64,000 nucleotides of DNA from JAEUPI01 sp963814435 (GTDB lineage: Bacteria > Pseudomonadota > Gammaproteobacteria > Burkholderiales > Burkholderiaceae_C). The notes below the pieces were generated by a model, which saw only the letters and a program-made list of their open reading frames with translations, ran no database searches and was not told where the DNA came from. The DNA lies in contig CAWFCV010000008.1 of NCBI GenBank assembly GCA_963814435.1, forward strand, positions 1 through 64,000, written 5' to 3'. Both the position numbers and the translations under genes were made by a program. Below are positions 15,687-24,620 of the stretch, one piece after another. The stretch's first letter is position 1; every line of letters starts with the position of its first letter.

Positions 15687-15747
15687 CGCTTATCTGCCGC
15701 CGCACAGCGCTGGCGGAGCGCGCCGGCGTTGCCGCGGCAGATAAGCG
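15687..15747. repeat. Perfect 14-bp inverted repeat next to IS91-like element 2
   Basis: CGCTTATCTGCCGC (15687-15700) is repeated inverted as GCGGCAGATAAGCG (15734-15747), with 33 bases between. The right arm directly abuts the end of IS91-like element 2. It resembles the palindrome in the 73-bp repeats beside element 1 (shared TTATCTGMCGC), so a role in element recombination is likely. Confidence 0.65.
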
Positions 15748-16018
15748 TCGATGGACCGAACCGCCGCTGGTGCGATGGCGCGAGGGGCTGTTGGGCAATG
15801 TAAGTTTCAGACGCCGCTGGCGTCGCCGATGCGAGGGATTGGCAGGGTGACTCGGCTCGCTGCGTGAGGGCGGGCTGGCGCATGAACGGGCCGGGTGACC
15901 CATCGATGTGCGGCGAAGTGCGCGCCGGCGGCATGGTCGCCGGGCCGGGCGCGAGCAGCTCCACCGTTGGGCGGGCGACAACGGACAGGGCGATGGACGG
16001 TGATGTAGCCGACGGGGC

Positions 16019-17197
16019 TCACGGTGGTCGCCTGCATGCTGCCGTCGGCGGTGTCGAGCCGGCGCGCAGCGGCGGCAACAACTGCACCGTGCGCCACTGC
16101 CCCAGGCGGCAGTGCGGGCAGCACGAGACCTCGATGCCCGTGGTGCGCTGGAGGAACTGCGCCGCATCCTCGCAGGCTTGGGGCTGGATCGCCGGCATGC
16201 CCAGCGCCGCACGCGCCTGGGCCATCCGGTCGTGCTTGAGCGCCGGGCTGAGCAGCCCGTAGTGCCGGATGCGCTTGAAGCCCGGCGGCAGCACATGCTG
16301 CACGAAGCGCTCGATGAACGTCGGCCCGTCGATAAGGACCGTTCGCTTGCCGCCCTGATCGTCGGCGCGAACGCGCAGCCGCACGCCCTGGGCGTCGATG
16401 CCGACGATGCGCTCGTTGGACACGGCCACGCGGTGCGTGTAGCGCGAGAGGTAGTCGAGCACCACCTCCGGGCCGGCCAGCGGCGTCTTGGCATAGACCA
16501 CCCAGCCGTGACGCATGAGTTGCTTCAGCCGTTGCCGGCGTGCCTCTGCGGTGGTGGCCGGATCGCGGGGCAACTCGCCGGCCTGAGTCGCCTGGCGCAG
16601 CGCGTCGAGGAACTTGCCCCTGTACACCTTCGACAGTGCGTGCACCGGGAACAGGAACGTCGGGCTGCGCTTGGGGGCGCACCAGTGTCCGCCCTCGTCC
16701 AGGCCGCCGCAGGCCATCAGCGCGTGCACGTGGATGTGGCGGCGCAGGTCCTGCGTCCAGGTGTGCAGCACCAAGGTGAAGGCGCCGGTGGCGCCCAGCC
16801 AGCGCGGGTTGGCGGCGAACTCGCTGAGCGTGGCCGCCACGCACTGCATCAGCGTGCGGTACACCCAGCGGTCGTGGCATTGCGCCAGGCCGTTGAGGGC
16901 GTGCGGCAGCGTGAACACCAGGTGGCAGTACGGCACCGGCAGCAATTCCGCCAGCCGGGCTTGGCGCCAGGCATCGCGGGCGTGGTGCTGGCACTGCGGG
17001 CAATGCCGGTTGCGGCAAGAGCGGAACAGCCGCTGCTCCTGCCCGCAGCGGTCGCAGCGCTGCAGTTGCCCGCCCAGCGCGGGCGTGCGGCAGGCGACGA
17101 TGGCCCGCCAGGCACGCGCCTGTGGCGTGCTCAGCGAGTGATCGCGCAGATAGGCCGGCCCGAAGCGGCGCAGCACTTCGGCCAGGTTGGCGCCCAT
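16019..17197 (-). CDS. IS91-family transposase
   Basis: A 392-residue HUH (Y2) transposase. Zinc-binding cysteines lie in QRCDRCGQEQ and RSCRNRHCPQCQ, the HUH motif is HIHVHALMACGG, and the two tyrosines are in YLSRYTHRVAVSN. The ATG at 17197 (MGANLAEVLRRFGPAYL) is the first good start after the recombinase stop; the frame is open further upstream but that part overlaps the recombinase. It is close to the transposase at 200-1384. The frame is intact. Confidence 0.9.
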   Translation of the reverse strand: MGANLAEVLRRFGPAYLRDHSLSTPQARAWRAIVACRTPALGGQLQRCDRCGQEQRLFRSCRNRHCPQCQHHARDAWRQARLAELLPVPYCHLVFTLPHALNGLAQCHDRWVYRTLMQCVAATLSEFAANPRWLGATGAFTLVLHTWTQDLRRHIHVHALMACGGLDEGGHWCAPKRSPTFLFPVHALSKVYRGKFLDALRQATQAGELPRDPATTAEARRQRLKQLMRHGWVVYAKTPLAGPEVVLDYLSRYTHRVAVSNERIVGIDAQGVRLRVRADDQGGKRTVLIDGPTFIERFVQHVLPPGFKRIRHYGLLSPALKHDRMAQARAALGMPAIQPQACEDAAQFLQRTTGIEVSCCPHCRLGQWRTVQLLPPLRAGSTPPTAACRRPP

Positions 17198-17222
17198 CGC
17201 CGGTGCGGCAGGGACAGCAGCT

Positions 17223-18130
17223 TCAGTGCAGCGGGGACGGTCGTGGCGGTGACGATGGGGGCGCCTTCGGCGCGCTCTTGACTTCCACCTTGGGCAGATT
17301 GGCCAGCAGCGCCAGTGCACGATCGCCGGCGCTGTGGCCGGGACGGGCCATGCGCAGGTAGCGGCTGGTGGTGCTGAGCTTGGCGTGGCCGAGCAACTGG
17401 CTGATGCTGTTGAGGTCGACGCCGGCTTCGAGCAGGTGTGTCGCGAAGCAGTGGCGCAGCGTGTGGATGCCGCCGACCTTGTCGATGCCCGCCGCATTGC
17501 GCGCGATGTGGAAGTAGCGCCCGGCGCTGCGGGTGTCCAGCGCCTTGGACGGATCCAGCCGAGCCGGGAACAACCAGTCCTCAGGCCGCGCATGGCGGCG
17601 GCACTGGCGCCAGTACAGCCGCAACTGCTCGAGCAGTTCGGGCGTCAGCAGGCTGTAGCGGTCGTGCCCGCCCTTGCCCGCGACGACGCGGATGCACATG
17701 CGATCGGGCGATGAGTCGATGTCGCAGCCGCGCAGGTTGCACAGCTCGCTCACGCGCATCCCGGTGGCGTAGGCGGTCATCAACAGGGTGCGGGCCTTGA
17801 GGGAAATCGGTGCGGCGAGTACGGCCGCCACCTCGGCGCGGGACAACACCTCGGGCAGACGCTGCGGAGTCAGCGCCATGGGGATGCGCGAGCGCCGGTC
17901 GGCCTGCCCCAGCACCTCGCAAATCAGGAAGCGCGTGGCGCTGGAGACCTGGTTGACGCTGGTTCGGGCCAGTTGCCGATCACGCACGAGGTGCAGCAGG
18001 TACGCCTGCACCTCCGGTCCGTGATCAGCTCGGGGCTACGGTGGTAGTGGCGGGCCAACTGCGAGACGGCCCTGAGGTAAGACTCCTGGGTGCGCGGCCG
18101 AAAGCCGCGCAAGACCATCGCATCGATCAT
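17223..18130 (-). pseudogene. Tyrosine recombinase of IS91-like element 2, one frameshift
   Basis: It starts MIDAMVLRGFRPRTQESYLRAVSQLARHY, a typical core-binding domain, and after one missing base near 18020 continues QAYLLHLVRDRQLARTSVNQ into a full catalytic domain: TAYATGMRVSELCNL (first Arg), GKGGHDRY, GIHTLRHCFATHLLEAG (HxxR) and LGHAKLSTTSRYLRM (Tyr). About 302 residues when corrected. Such recombinases regularly precede IS91-type transposases; their site is not known from this sequence. Confidence 0.85.
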
Positions 18131-18365
18131 GCGTTGACGCAGCGTTTGTCATCATCGTCTCCGGGTTCCGGGGAACAGTCCCCGGAAACCAAGCTACGAC
18201 TCAGTACCCCGCTGCGTCCACGCGGCTCCGATCGGCCGCGCACAACCACCGCGTCAGCGGTTTGGTCCATCGACCCTGAAGCGACGCTCGACCGACGCGC
18301 CCCGAACGACCGAAGGATTCGGATCAGCGACATTGCCTCTCGGGCGGGCGGCCGGAGCTCACGCC

Positions 18366-19172
18366 CTACGTCGTCGGCATGCTATCGACGTGTTGCTGGA
18401 TCACTGCGGCGATCTCCGCCGCATGGGTGCTGGGAAGAAAGTGACTCCCGCCGTCGATCGTGACGAAATGCGACGCAGGGATTGAATCGTGCAAAAGCTC
18501 GGCGATCCTGCGCATGGCCGGATGGCCGTTTCCTCCCCGAACTACAGTCGTCGGAATGGCGATAGACCGCAGTGTGTCCTCGCTCGGTTCGAAGGGCGTC
18601 CCGGAGGACCAGTCGCGAACATTCACCGCCGTGGTCGCGATGACGTAGCTCCGAACCTTGGGCGGCATCGAATCGAAGGTGCCAGGCCCACCATAGAAGT
18701 CGATGACGTGACGAGCCGCCTCGGCATCGCCGTGCGCGAAGTCAGCAAAGTACGGACGCGTCATCGACTCGAACATCGCGTAGTGCTCCATGTCGCCTAC
18801 CGCACGCAGGAGGCCCAGGGGATTTGCCTCCACGAGCAGCAAGCTCTGCGGCAGGCGCCGACCCGTCAGGGCATGCACGATCGCGGAAAGTCCACCGTAT
18901 GAGTGCCCCACGACATGAGGGGACGTGCCGATCCGCTCGATGACTCGATCGATGAGATCGACCTGTTGCGCCATGGTGGCATTGCCGTCAGGCCGAGTGT
19001 CGGGAGTCGATCCGTAGCCCAACAGGCTGGTCGTAACCGCGCGGTAGCGGTCACCGAGATGCCCCAGGACGGCCTTCCAGCCCGTGCCCGTTCCGAAACT
19101 CCCGGGCAGAAACAAGATGACACGGCCTGAACCGGTCTCGGCGTAGTCAAACGCAAGGGCTTGCTCGCTCAC
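18366..19172 (-). CDS. Alpha/beta hydrolase
   Basis: A 268-residue hydrolase. The oxyanion region is LFLPGSFGTGTGW, the nucleophile elbow is GHSYGG with the catalytic serine, and the histidine is in GGSHFLPS; an acid lies in the strand before TTVVRGGNGHP. I chose the GTG at 19172 because AGGAGG sits five bases upstream, although the frame is open for 40 more codons. Substrate unknown. It lies alone between two IS91-like elements, pointing against the cassettes, and has no attC, so it is probably cargo. Confidence 0.8.
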   Translation of the reverse strand: MSEQALAFDYAETGSGRVILFLPGSFGTGTGWKAVLGHLGDRYRAVTTSLLGYGSTPDTRPDGNATMAQQVDLIDRVIERIGTSPHVVGHSYGGLSAIVHALTGRRLPQSLLLVEANPLGLLRAVGDMEHYAMFESMTRPYFADFAHGDAEAARHVIDFYGGPGTFDSMPPKVRSYVIATTAVNVRDWSSGTPFEPSEDTLRSIAIPTTVVRGGNGHPAMRRIAELLHDSIPASHFVTIDGGSHFLPSTHAAEIAAVIQQHVDSMPTT

Positions 19173-19745
19173 GACAGCCTCCTGAAAGATACGCACATCG
19201 CGTTGCGCCGCCTGGCCGCAAGAGCGCGACGGCACATTGCTGGATCGGAATGTAGACGTCCCCCAGTCGATGCACCAGGAGCCCGCCATCAATGTCCATC
19301 GCGGTTTGGGTTGTTGGTCAAGTCAGCGAATGCCCGCATTCGGCCTGTTCGCGAACGTTGCGGACGCGCCATGAGACGACCGCTGTTGTTTAGGGTTGTC
19401 CGATACCTGCCCGTCGAGCGACACGGACGTGGGCACGGAGCCGGCCTGAGGGCAGGTGTTGGATAAGCCCCAAGGGAGGAAACCGCGGCGCGTACCGCGG
19501 TGGTGCTCTGCCGCGCCGCAGTTATGGCGATTCGACGTGCGCCAGTGGGGAGTGGAGTTCGATGCCGGCGCGCGACGTGCCGCCAAGCCTGCTGCCAATG
19601 ACGATGCCGACTTCGATCGAGAGTGCTCGCACGATGTGTGGAGCACCGTTCGGGCGCCGCCAGCAGCGGCAAGCGCAGCACTGGGCGGCCAGCGGCGGAT
19701 CGAGCAGCGCCGACAAGCGCATCGAGCATTGAATGAGCATGACGT
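19173..19745. other. Non-coding 3' region of IS91-like element 3
   Basis: About 570 bp without a convincing gene. It contains an imperfect palindrome, ACCTGCCC near 19425 against GGGCAGGT near 19458 extended by TTGTCC and GGATAA flanks, similar in style to the palindromes beside elements 1 and 2. I see no match to the inverted repeats of element 2, so this end of element 3 is uncertain. Confidence 0.45.
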
Positions 19746-20933
19746 TCATTGCGCCAACTCGGTTGGCGGTGCGCGGATAGTCTGACCACGCGTGAAGGTC
19801 TGCAGGATGACCATCGCGCGGCCGCAGTGCATGCACACGAAGCTGGGCTGCTTGATGCCGGTGTCCTCACCGCTGGTCGGCGCGACAGGGGATGTCGGTT
19901 CGCACAGCAGCTCGCGCGCGACCGCCAGGCTGGCCTTGCGGCTGCCGTTGGCCAGCAACCCGTAGTGGCGGATCCGGTGGAAGCCACCCGGCAGCACGTG
20001 CAGCAAGAAGCGACGCATGAACTCCGCGGGCGCCAGCGTCATGGCCTTGTGACGCGCCTTGCCCTTGGCGCGATAGTCCTTCCAACGGAAGGTCACGCCC
20101 TGCTCGTCGATCGCAATCAGCCGGCTGTTGGAGATGGCCACCCGATGCGTGTAGCGCGACAGGTAGGCCAGCACCGCCTGCGGCCCGGCGAAGGGCCGCT
20201 TGGCGTAGACCACCCACTCGCATTGGCGCAGTGGCGCGAGCCAGGCCTTGAATGCCTTGGCGTCAGTCAGCGCCGCGTGTTCGCCGAAGAACGTCAGCTT
20301 GCCGGCCTGGTGCGCCCGCTGCAGTTCCTCGAGGAAGCGCCGCCGGAACAGGCGAGACAGCACCCGTACCGGCAGGAAGAACCCTGGCCTGCACGCGACC
20401 CAGCGCTTGCCGTCGGGCGCCAGCCCGCCGCCGGGAACGATGCCGTGCACGTGCGGGTGGTGCGTCAACGCCGAGCCCCAGGTGTGCAGCACGAGCGTCG
20501 CGCCGATGCTCGCGCCGAGATGCTTGGGGTCGCCGGCAATCCTCAGCAGGGTCTCGGCCGCCACGTCGAACAACAGGCCATAGACCACGGCCTTGTTCTG
20601 GTACGCGATGTCGGCGATCGGCGCCGGCAGCGTGAACACCACGTGGTGATACTCCACCGGCAGCAGATCGGCCTGCCGGGCGTCGAGCCAACGTTTGGCC
20701 GCGCCGCTCTGGCACTTCGGGCAATGCCGATTGCGGCAGGAGTTGTAGGACACCTGGTCGGTGCCGCAGCCTTCACAGCGCAGGACGTGTCCACCCAGCG
20801 CCGCACTGCGGCACTGTTCGATGGCCGACATGACCTTGAGCTGACCCAGGCTCAGGTGGCCGCGCTGGGCTTGGCGCCAGGCAGGCCCGAACTCGCGGAA
20901 GATGTCGGCAACCTCCAGGGTTGCCCGCCCCAC
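19746..20933 (-). CDS. IS91-family transposase
   Basis: A 395-residue HUH (Y2) transposase: zinc-binding cysteines in LRCEGCGTDQ and YNSCRNRHCPKCQ, HUH motif HHPHVHGIVPGGG, paired tyrosines in YLSRYTHRVAISN, and a second CxxC pair near the C-terminus (VCMHCGRAM). GTG start at 20933, ten bases after the recombinase stop. It is clearly different from the transposases of elements 1 and 2. Intact. Confidence 0.9.
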   Translation of the reverse strand: MGRATLEVADIFREFGPAWRQAQRGHLSLGQLKVMSAIEQCRSAALGGHVLRCEGCGTDQVSYNSCRNRHCPKCQSGAAKRWLDARQADLLPVEYHHVVFTLPAPIADIAYQNKAVVYGLLFDVAAETLLRIAGDPKHLGASIGATLVLHTWGSALTHHPHVHGIVPGGGLAPDGKRWVACRPGFFLPVRVLSRLFRRRFLEELQRAHQAGKLTFFGEHAALTDAKAFKAWLAPLRQCEWVVYAKRPFAGPQAVLAYLSRYTHRVAISNSRLIAIDEQGVTFRWKDYRAKGKARHKAMTLAPAEFMRRFLLHVLPGGFHRIRHYGLLANGSRKASLAVARELLCEPTSPVAPTSGEDTGIKQPSFVCMHCGRAMVILQTFTRGQTIRAPPTELAQ

Positions 20934-20942
20934 GGCGGCGAA

Positions 20943-21817
20943 CTACGGGGTGGGCAAGACGTCCAGGGGGCTGACCACCTCGCGCAGCACGGCGGTGGCC
21001 ACATGGGTGTAGATGGAAGTCGTCTCCAGCTTCTTGTGGCCGAGCAGCACCTGGATCACACGGATGTCGACCTTCTGCTCCAGCAAGTGGGTGGCAAAGG
21101 CATGCCGCAGCGAGTGCATCGACACGCGCTTGTCGATCCCGGCGGCATTGGCGCCGGCGCGGATGGCGCGGTTGAGTTGCCGGGCGGTCAGCGGATCCAT
21201 CGGATCGAGCCCGGGGAACAGCCATCCCTTGTGGAAGATCTTGCCCTGGGCATGCGCAACGCGCCACCACGCACGAAGTCGCTCCAGCAGCAACGGCGAG
21301 AGCATGGCGTAGCGATCCTTGCGGCCCTTGCCCTGTTCGACGCGCAGCGTCATGCGCTGGCTGTCGATGTCGCCGACCTTGAGAGCGATGACCTCGCCTG
21401 CGCGAAGCCCGCGCCGTAGGCCACCGTCAATGCCGTCTGGTGCTTCAGGTTGGTGACGGCCCCGATCAGGCGAGCGACCTCCTCGCGACTGAGCACCACC
21501 GGCAGCGTCTGCGGCACGCGCACCGAGCTCGTCTTGGCCAGCAACTCCCCACGACCCAGCGTGACGCCGAAGAAGAACTTCAAGCCCGTGAGCGTCGCGT
21601 TGAGCGTGATCGGCGAGGTGCCTTGGTCGACCAGGTGCAACTGGAAGAGGCGCAGGTCCTCGGCAGTCGCGGTGTCGGGGGAACGTTCAAGAAACTCGGC
21701 AAGCTTGCGCACGGCGCGCACATAGCTGGCCTGCGTCTTGGGCTCGAGCTTGCGCAGGTGCATGTCCTCGAGCATGCGTTGACGCAGCGGCGTGATGCCA
21801 GGTGTCGATCGGTTCAT
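20943..21817 (-). pseudogene. Tyrosine recombinase of IS91-like element 3, one frameshift
   Basis: The N-terminal part runs MNRSTPGITPLRQRMLEDMHLR to LTVAYGAGF; one base is missing near 21415 where GLRAGEVIALKVGDIDSQ is expected. The rest (MTLRVEQGKGRKDRYAMLSP, SMHSLRHAFATHLLEQKV, LLGHKKLETTSIYTHVA) holds the catalytic Arg, His and Tyr. About 291 residues when corrected. Confidence 0.85.
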
Positions 21818-21963
21818 GATGCTGCTCCTGTTGAAGAACGAGGCGGATTGCCTCGCTCAACAACATCGCAGAACCAGCAGCGCAACGAACCACCACGACT
21901 CCGCCGGAGCGCCTACCGCGAGAGCGGTTTAGTCCACTGGCCGCGAGCAGACAAGAGAGGTCC

Positions 21964-22667
21964 ATGGAGTACACCATCAATTGCCGGCACCCGCAGAAGC
22001 ACCTGAAGAAGTTCAGCGGCATCCTGCAAGCCGACGCCTACGGCGGCTGGGGCAAGCTCTACGACAGCGGGCGCGTCACTGAAGCGCATGCTGGGCCCAC
22101 GCGAGGCGGCCGTGGTGGGAACTGCACCTGAGCCTGGGGCGCGCGCCCGGCACGATTGCCGAACAGGCGCTCAAACGCATTGCCGCGCTCTACGCCGTCG
22201 AGGCCGACATCCGAGGCCGGCCGCCCGACGAGCGACGACGACAACGCCAGGCGCGCGCCGGGCCGCTGCTGGAGGAACTGCACGCATGGCTGGGCAGCAT
22301 GGTCGGGCGCGTGTCGGCGAAGTCCGAGATCGCCGGCGCGATCGGCTACTCGCTCACGCGGTGGCGGGCGTTGACGCGCTACCTCGACGACGGCCGCATC
22401 GAGATCGACAACAATGCCGCCGAGCGCGCATTGCGTGGCGTCAGCCTGGGCCGCAAGAACTACCTCTTCATGGGGTCGGACGCGGGCGGCGAACGCGCCG
22501 CGGCGATCTACAGCCTCGTGGAAACGGCCAAGCTCAATGGGCTCGATCCGGAAGGCTACCTGCGCGAAGTGCTGACGCGCATTGCCGAGCACCCCATCAA
22601 CCGAATCGACGAGTTGCTGCCGTGGAACATCGGCGCACGCGCCGAAGACCAACGACAAGCAGCTTGA
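21964..22667 (+). pseudogene. IS66-family transposase, N-terminally truncated and frameshifted
   Basis: Only the C-terminal half remains. It begins HPQKHLKKFSGILQADAYGGW, the usual middle of IS66 TnpC; one base is missing near 22089 (EAHCWAHARR expected). It then continues through DGRIEIDNNAAERALRGVSLGRKNYLFMGSDAGGERAA, the most conserved IS66 block with the last catalytic Glu. No IS66 ends or accessory genes are left. Confidence 0.88.
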
Positions 22668-22669
22668 GC

Positions 22670-23250
22670 ATGGCGACCAAGGTACAACGGATCAAGACGC
22701 CGGCCGCGATCCTTCAACTGCACATCGAACTGCGCGGCACCAAGCCCAAGGTCTGGCGCCGGGTGCTGGTGCCCGAGACGATCACGCTGGCTGCGGCTTC
22801 ACCTGGTCATCCAAGCCGCCTTCGGCTGGGGCCACTCGCACATGCACGAGTTCATCGCAGGCGACGGCGAGCGCTATGGCACACCCGATCCGATGTATGA
22901 CGCTCCCGGGTCGGTCACGAGCGAGAACACGCGGTTGACGACGCGCACTGCGCAAGGCGACGTTGAACTACGTCTACGACTTCGGTGATTACTGGGAGCA
23001 CCGCATCAAGGTCGAGAAGACGCTCGCGCCGGATCCGGAGATGGAGCTGCCGTTGTGCGTGGATGGGGCCGGCGCAACGCCACCCGAGGATTGCGGCGGC
23101 GTGCCGGGCTATGCGGAGTTCGTGCAGGCCATGGCGGACCCCGACCACGCCGAGCACGACAACATGGCCGAATGGATCGGCCGACACCTGGGATCCTGCG
23201 GCCTTCGACACCATCCCGGTAACGACTGGCTCGCACAGATCAAGCTCTGA
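22670..23250 (+). pseudogene. Plasmid pRiA4b ORF-3-like protein, frameshifted
   Basis: When three indels (near 22793, 22950 and 23205) are ignored it reads ILQLHIELRGTKPKVWRRVLVP, AAFGWGHSHMHEFI, NYVYDFGDYWEHRIKVEK and CGGVPGYAEFVQAMADPDHAEH, the hallmarks of the family. These proteins often sit beside IS66 and related elements and have no known biochemical role. It starts three bases after the IS66 gene and was probably carried with it. Confidence 0.82.
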
Positions 23251-23283
23251 TCGTCAAGAGGGCCTCGGGGTACGCTTACGAAA

Positions 23284-23547
23284 ATGATCGGCCGCGTGTC
23301 CGTAGCTGCGGAGCGTCACGCGCAGAAGCTCGGGCTGGGCAAAGAGGTGTTGAGCTACTGCCGAATTGAACTAGACAACAAGACGAATCAGTTTCCACGC
23401 GACGGGTTGTACCCGTTCGGAGTCAACTACAACAACATCAAGACTGCGCAGGATCTCCAGCTCATCATCTCGCAGCGCGAGGCATACGAGAAGACGTTTA
23501 TGCTCTTGTGTCTGTCGCGCGCCAAGCGTGACTTGGAGCAGAAGTAG
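23284..23547 (+). CDS. Small protein of unknown function
   Basis: An 87-residue mixed-charge protein with no motif I recognise (FGVNYNNIKTAQDLQLIIS in the middle, basic C-terminus). No strong ribosome site is visible. Base use looks cassette-like rather than IS-like, and it lies in the cassette closed by the attC at 23867. Confidence 0.5.
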   Translation: MIGRVSVAAERHAQKLGLGKEVLSYCRIELDNKTNQFPRDGLYPFGVNYNNIKTAQDLQLIISQREAYEKTFMLLCLSRAKRDLEQK

Positions 23548-23616
23548 ATATGGAGCGATGCTTAGCCCACTCTGACATTCCAACGTCACGCCTCACACTT
23601 TCACGGGGACGTATCC

Positions 23617-23865
23617 ATGCCACTGTTCGTGCCGCTTGTGGTTGCGTCGGACGCAGCGACCGGTTCCTTTCCCACATTTCCATTTGTTGTCGCGCAGCTT
23701 GCCGAGTTCTATCAAGAAGACGGAAGCGTACGGATCGGTCCGCACCTGATGTCCGCCCGCGAAATCGATGAGTTTGTAGATCGTATGCTCGCCGACGTCG
23801 AGGCGTTTAGGCGAATGGCGAAGCATGAGCTTGACCTCGCGCTGTCGCGGTCGCAACCGCGGTGA
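23617..23865 (+). CDS. Small cassette protein of unknown function
   Basis: An 82-residue protein with a hydrophobic start (MPLFVPLVVASDA) and an amphipathic C-terminal half (SAREIDEFVDRMLADVEAFRRMAKHEL) that looks like a helical pair. The stop is just before the attC R'' box, as usual for cassettes. Family unknown. Confidence 0.6.
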   Translation: MPLFVPLVVASDAATGSFPTFPFVVAQLAEFYQEDGSVRIGPHLMSAREIDEFVDRMLADVEAFRRMAKHELDLALSRSQPR

Positions 23866-23866
23866 G

Positions 23867-23946
23867 GCCTAACCCTTCGTTAGCACCTGACGCGCTACAG
23901 CTGACTGCGCCAGTCTGGCACGCGCAGGTGAACTCAAACGTTAGAC
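23867..23946 (+). repeat. attC site
   Basis: R'' GCCTAAC, R' GTTAGAC; arms GCACCTGACGCG and CGCGCAGGTGAAC. First intact attC after the IS-rich stretch. Confidence 0.87.
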
Positions 23947-23963
23947 CGATGAACTCCCGTTCG

Positions 23964-23991
23964 TTGACGCCACTACGCTGCTGTATATACA
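23964..23991 (+). promoter_or_regulatory. Cassette promoter and palindrome upstream of brnT
   Basis: TTGACG (23964) and TATACA (23986) are 16 bases apart, and the -10 region lies in the palindrome TGTATATACA (23982-23991). The brnT ATG is nine bases further on. BrnA antitoxins are known to repress their own promoter, so the palindrome is a likely operator. Confidence 0.7.
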
Positions 23992-23999
23992 CTGCGCGC

Positions 24000-24275
24000 A
24001 TGGAGTTCACCTGGTCGGAGGCAAAGCGCGCCGCGAACCTGAAGGCCCATGGGCTCGATTTCATCGATGCCCCTCTCGTGTTCGAAGGTGTCACGTTCAC
24101 GTTCGAAGACGACCGGTTCTCCTACGGTGAGCAGCGCTTCGTCACACTGGGACTGCTCGCCGGCGTTCCTGTCTCACTCGTTCACACGGAGACTGACCAT
24201 GAAATCCGCATCATCTCGTTCCGCAAAGCAACCAACCGTGAAACACAAATCTACTTCACCCAAATCCAAAACTGA
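24000..24275 (+). CDS. brnT: BrnT-family ribonuclease toxin
   Basis: A 91-residue protein matching BrnT: MEFTWSEAKRAANLKAHGLDF, DAPLVFEGVTFTFEDDRFSYGEQRFVTLG, then EIRIISFRKATNRE and a short tail (the family ends RKAxxRE.xxY). BrnT folds like RelE and cleaves RNA, blocking translation until bound by BrnA. The start is the ATG directly after the promoter palindrome. It overlaps brnA by 77 bases in another frame. Confidence 0.88.
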   Translation: MEFTWSEAKRAANLKAHGLDFIDAPLVFEGVTFTFEDDRFSYGEQRFVTLGLLAGVPVSLVHTETDHEIRIISFRKATNRETQIYFTQIQN

Positions 24276-24516
24276 TTGGGCGCGCCTGAAGGCGCGTGCC
24301 AAGCCCGCGCTCGCCGACCGACGGAGCATCCGGAAGCCGATATCCGCCACATCGTGCGTGGCGTCGTTCGGCGCGGTCTGAAGCCGCTTGCCAGCCAAGG
24401 CTTCAATATCGATTCGGGTCGATCAAGACGTTCTCGAATGGTTCAAGGCTCAGGGCCCTGGCTATCAAACGCGAATCAACACGGTCTTTCGCGCGTTCCG
24501 TGACGCATCGGTCTAA
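24199..24516 (+). pseudogene. brnA: BrnA-family antitoxin, two compensating indels
   Basis: The frame from ATG 24199 ends at the TAA of the attC R'' box, as expected, but the centre is out of frame: one base is missing near 24315 and one is extra near 24395. The corrected protein has a Lys-rich start, EHPEADIRHIVRGVVRRGLKP, ISIRVDQDVLEWFKAQGPGYQTRINTVFRAFRDAS, the ribbon-helix-helix end of BrnA that binds operator DNA. A host carrying brnT with a truly dead brnA would be poisoned, so sequencing error is the simpler reading. Confidence 0.78.
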
Positions 24517-24582
24517 CCCTTCGCTCCAGCCGACGTGCTGCGGCCTGCGGCCTCCGCACGCGGCTGAGCTCAAACGTTAGGC
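24511..24582 (+). repeat. attC site
   Basis: R'' GTCTAAC contains the brnA stop; R' GTTAGGC; arms CAGCCGACG and CGCGGCTGAG. Confidence 0.9.
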
Positions 24583-24620
24583 CTCACACAACACCTTCAT
24601 TGCACTTCGCAATGCGCGCA

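Larger units (their letters stand above)
15748..18273 (-). mobile_element. IS91-like element 2 with terminal inverted repeats
   Basis: It contains a tyrosine recombinase and an IS91 transposase, both on the minus strand. TCGATGGACCGAACCGC at 15748 and GCGGTTTGGTCCATCGA at 18257 are inverted repeats matching at 16 of 17 positions, which I take as its ends. Classical IS91 lacks such repeats. The element follows the attC at 15570 by about 100 bp. Confidence 0.75.
19397..21940 (-). mobile_element. IS91-like element 3
   Basis: A recombinase and transposase pair as in element 2, but of a different subgroup. Its upstream end carries GCGGTTTAGTCCACTGG (21924), related to the end repeat of element 2. 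The downstream limit is estimated from a palindrome near 19.4 kb and could be off by some hundred bases. An IS66 remnant begins immediately to the right. Confidence 0.6.
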
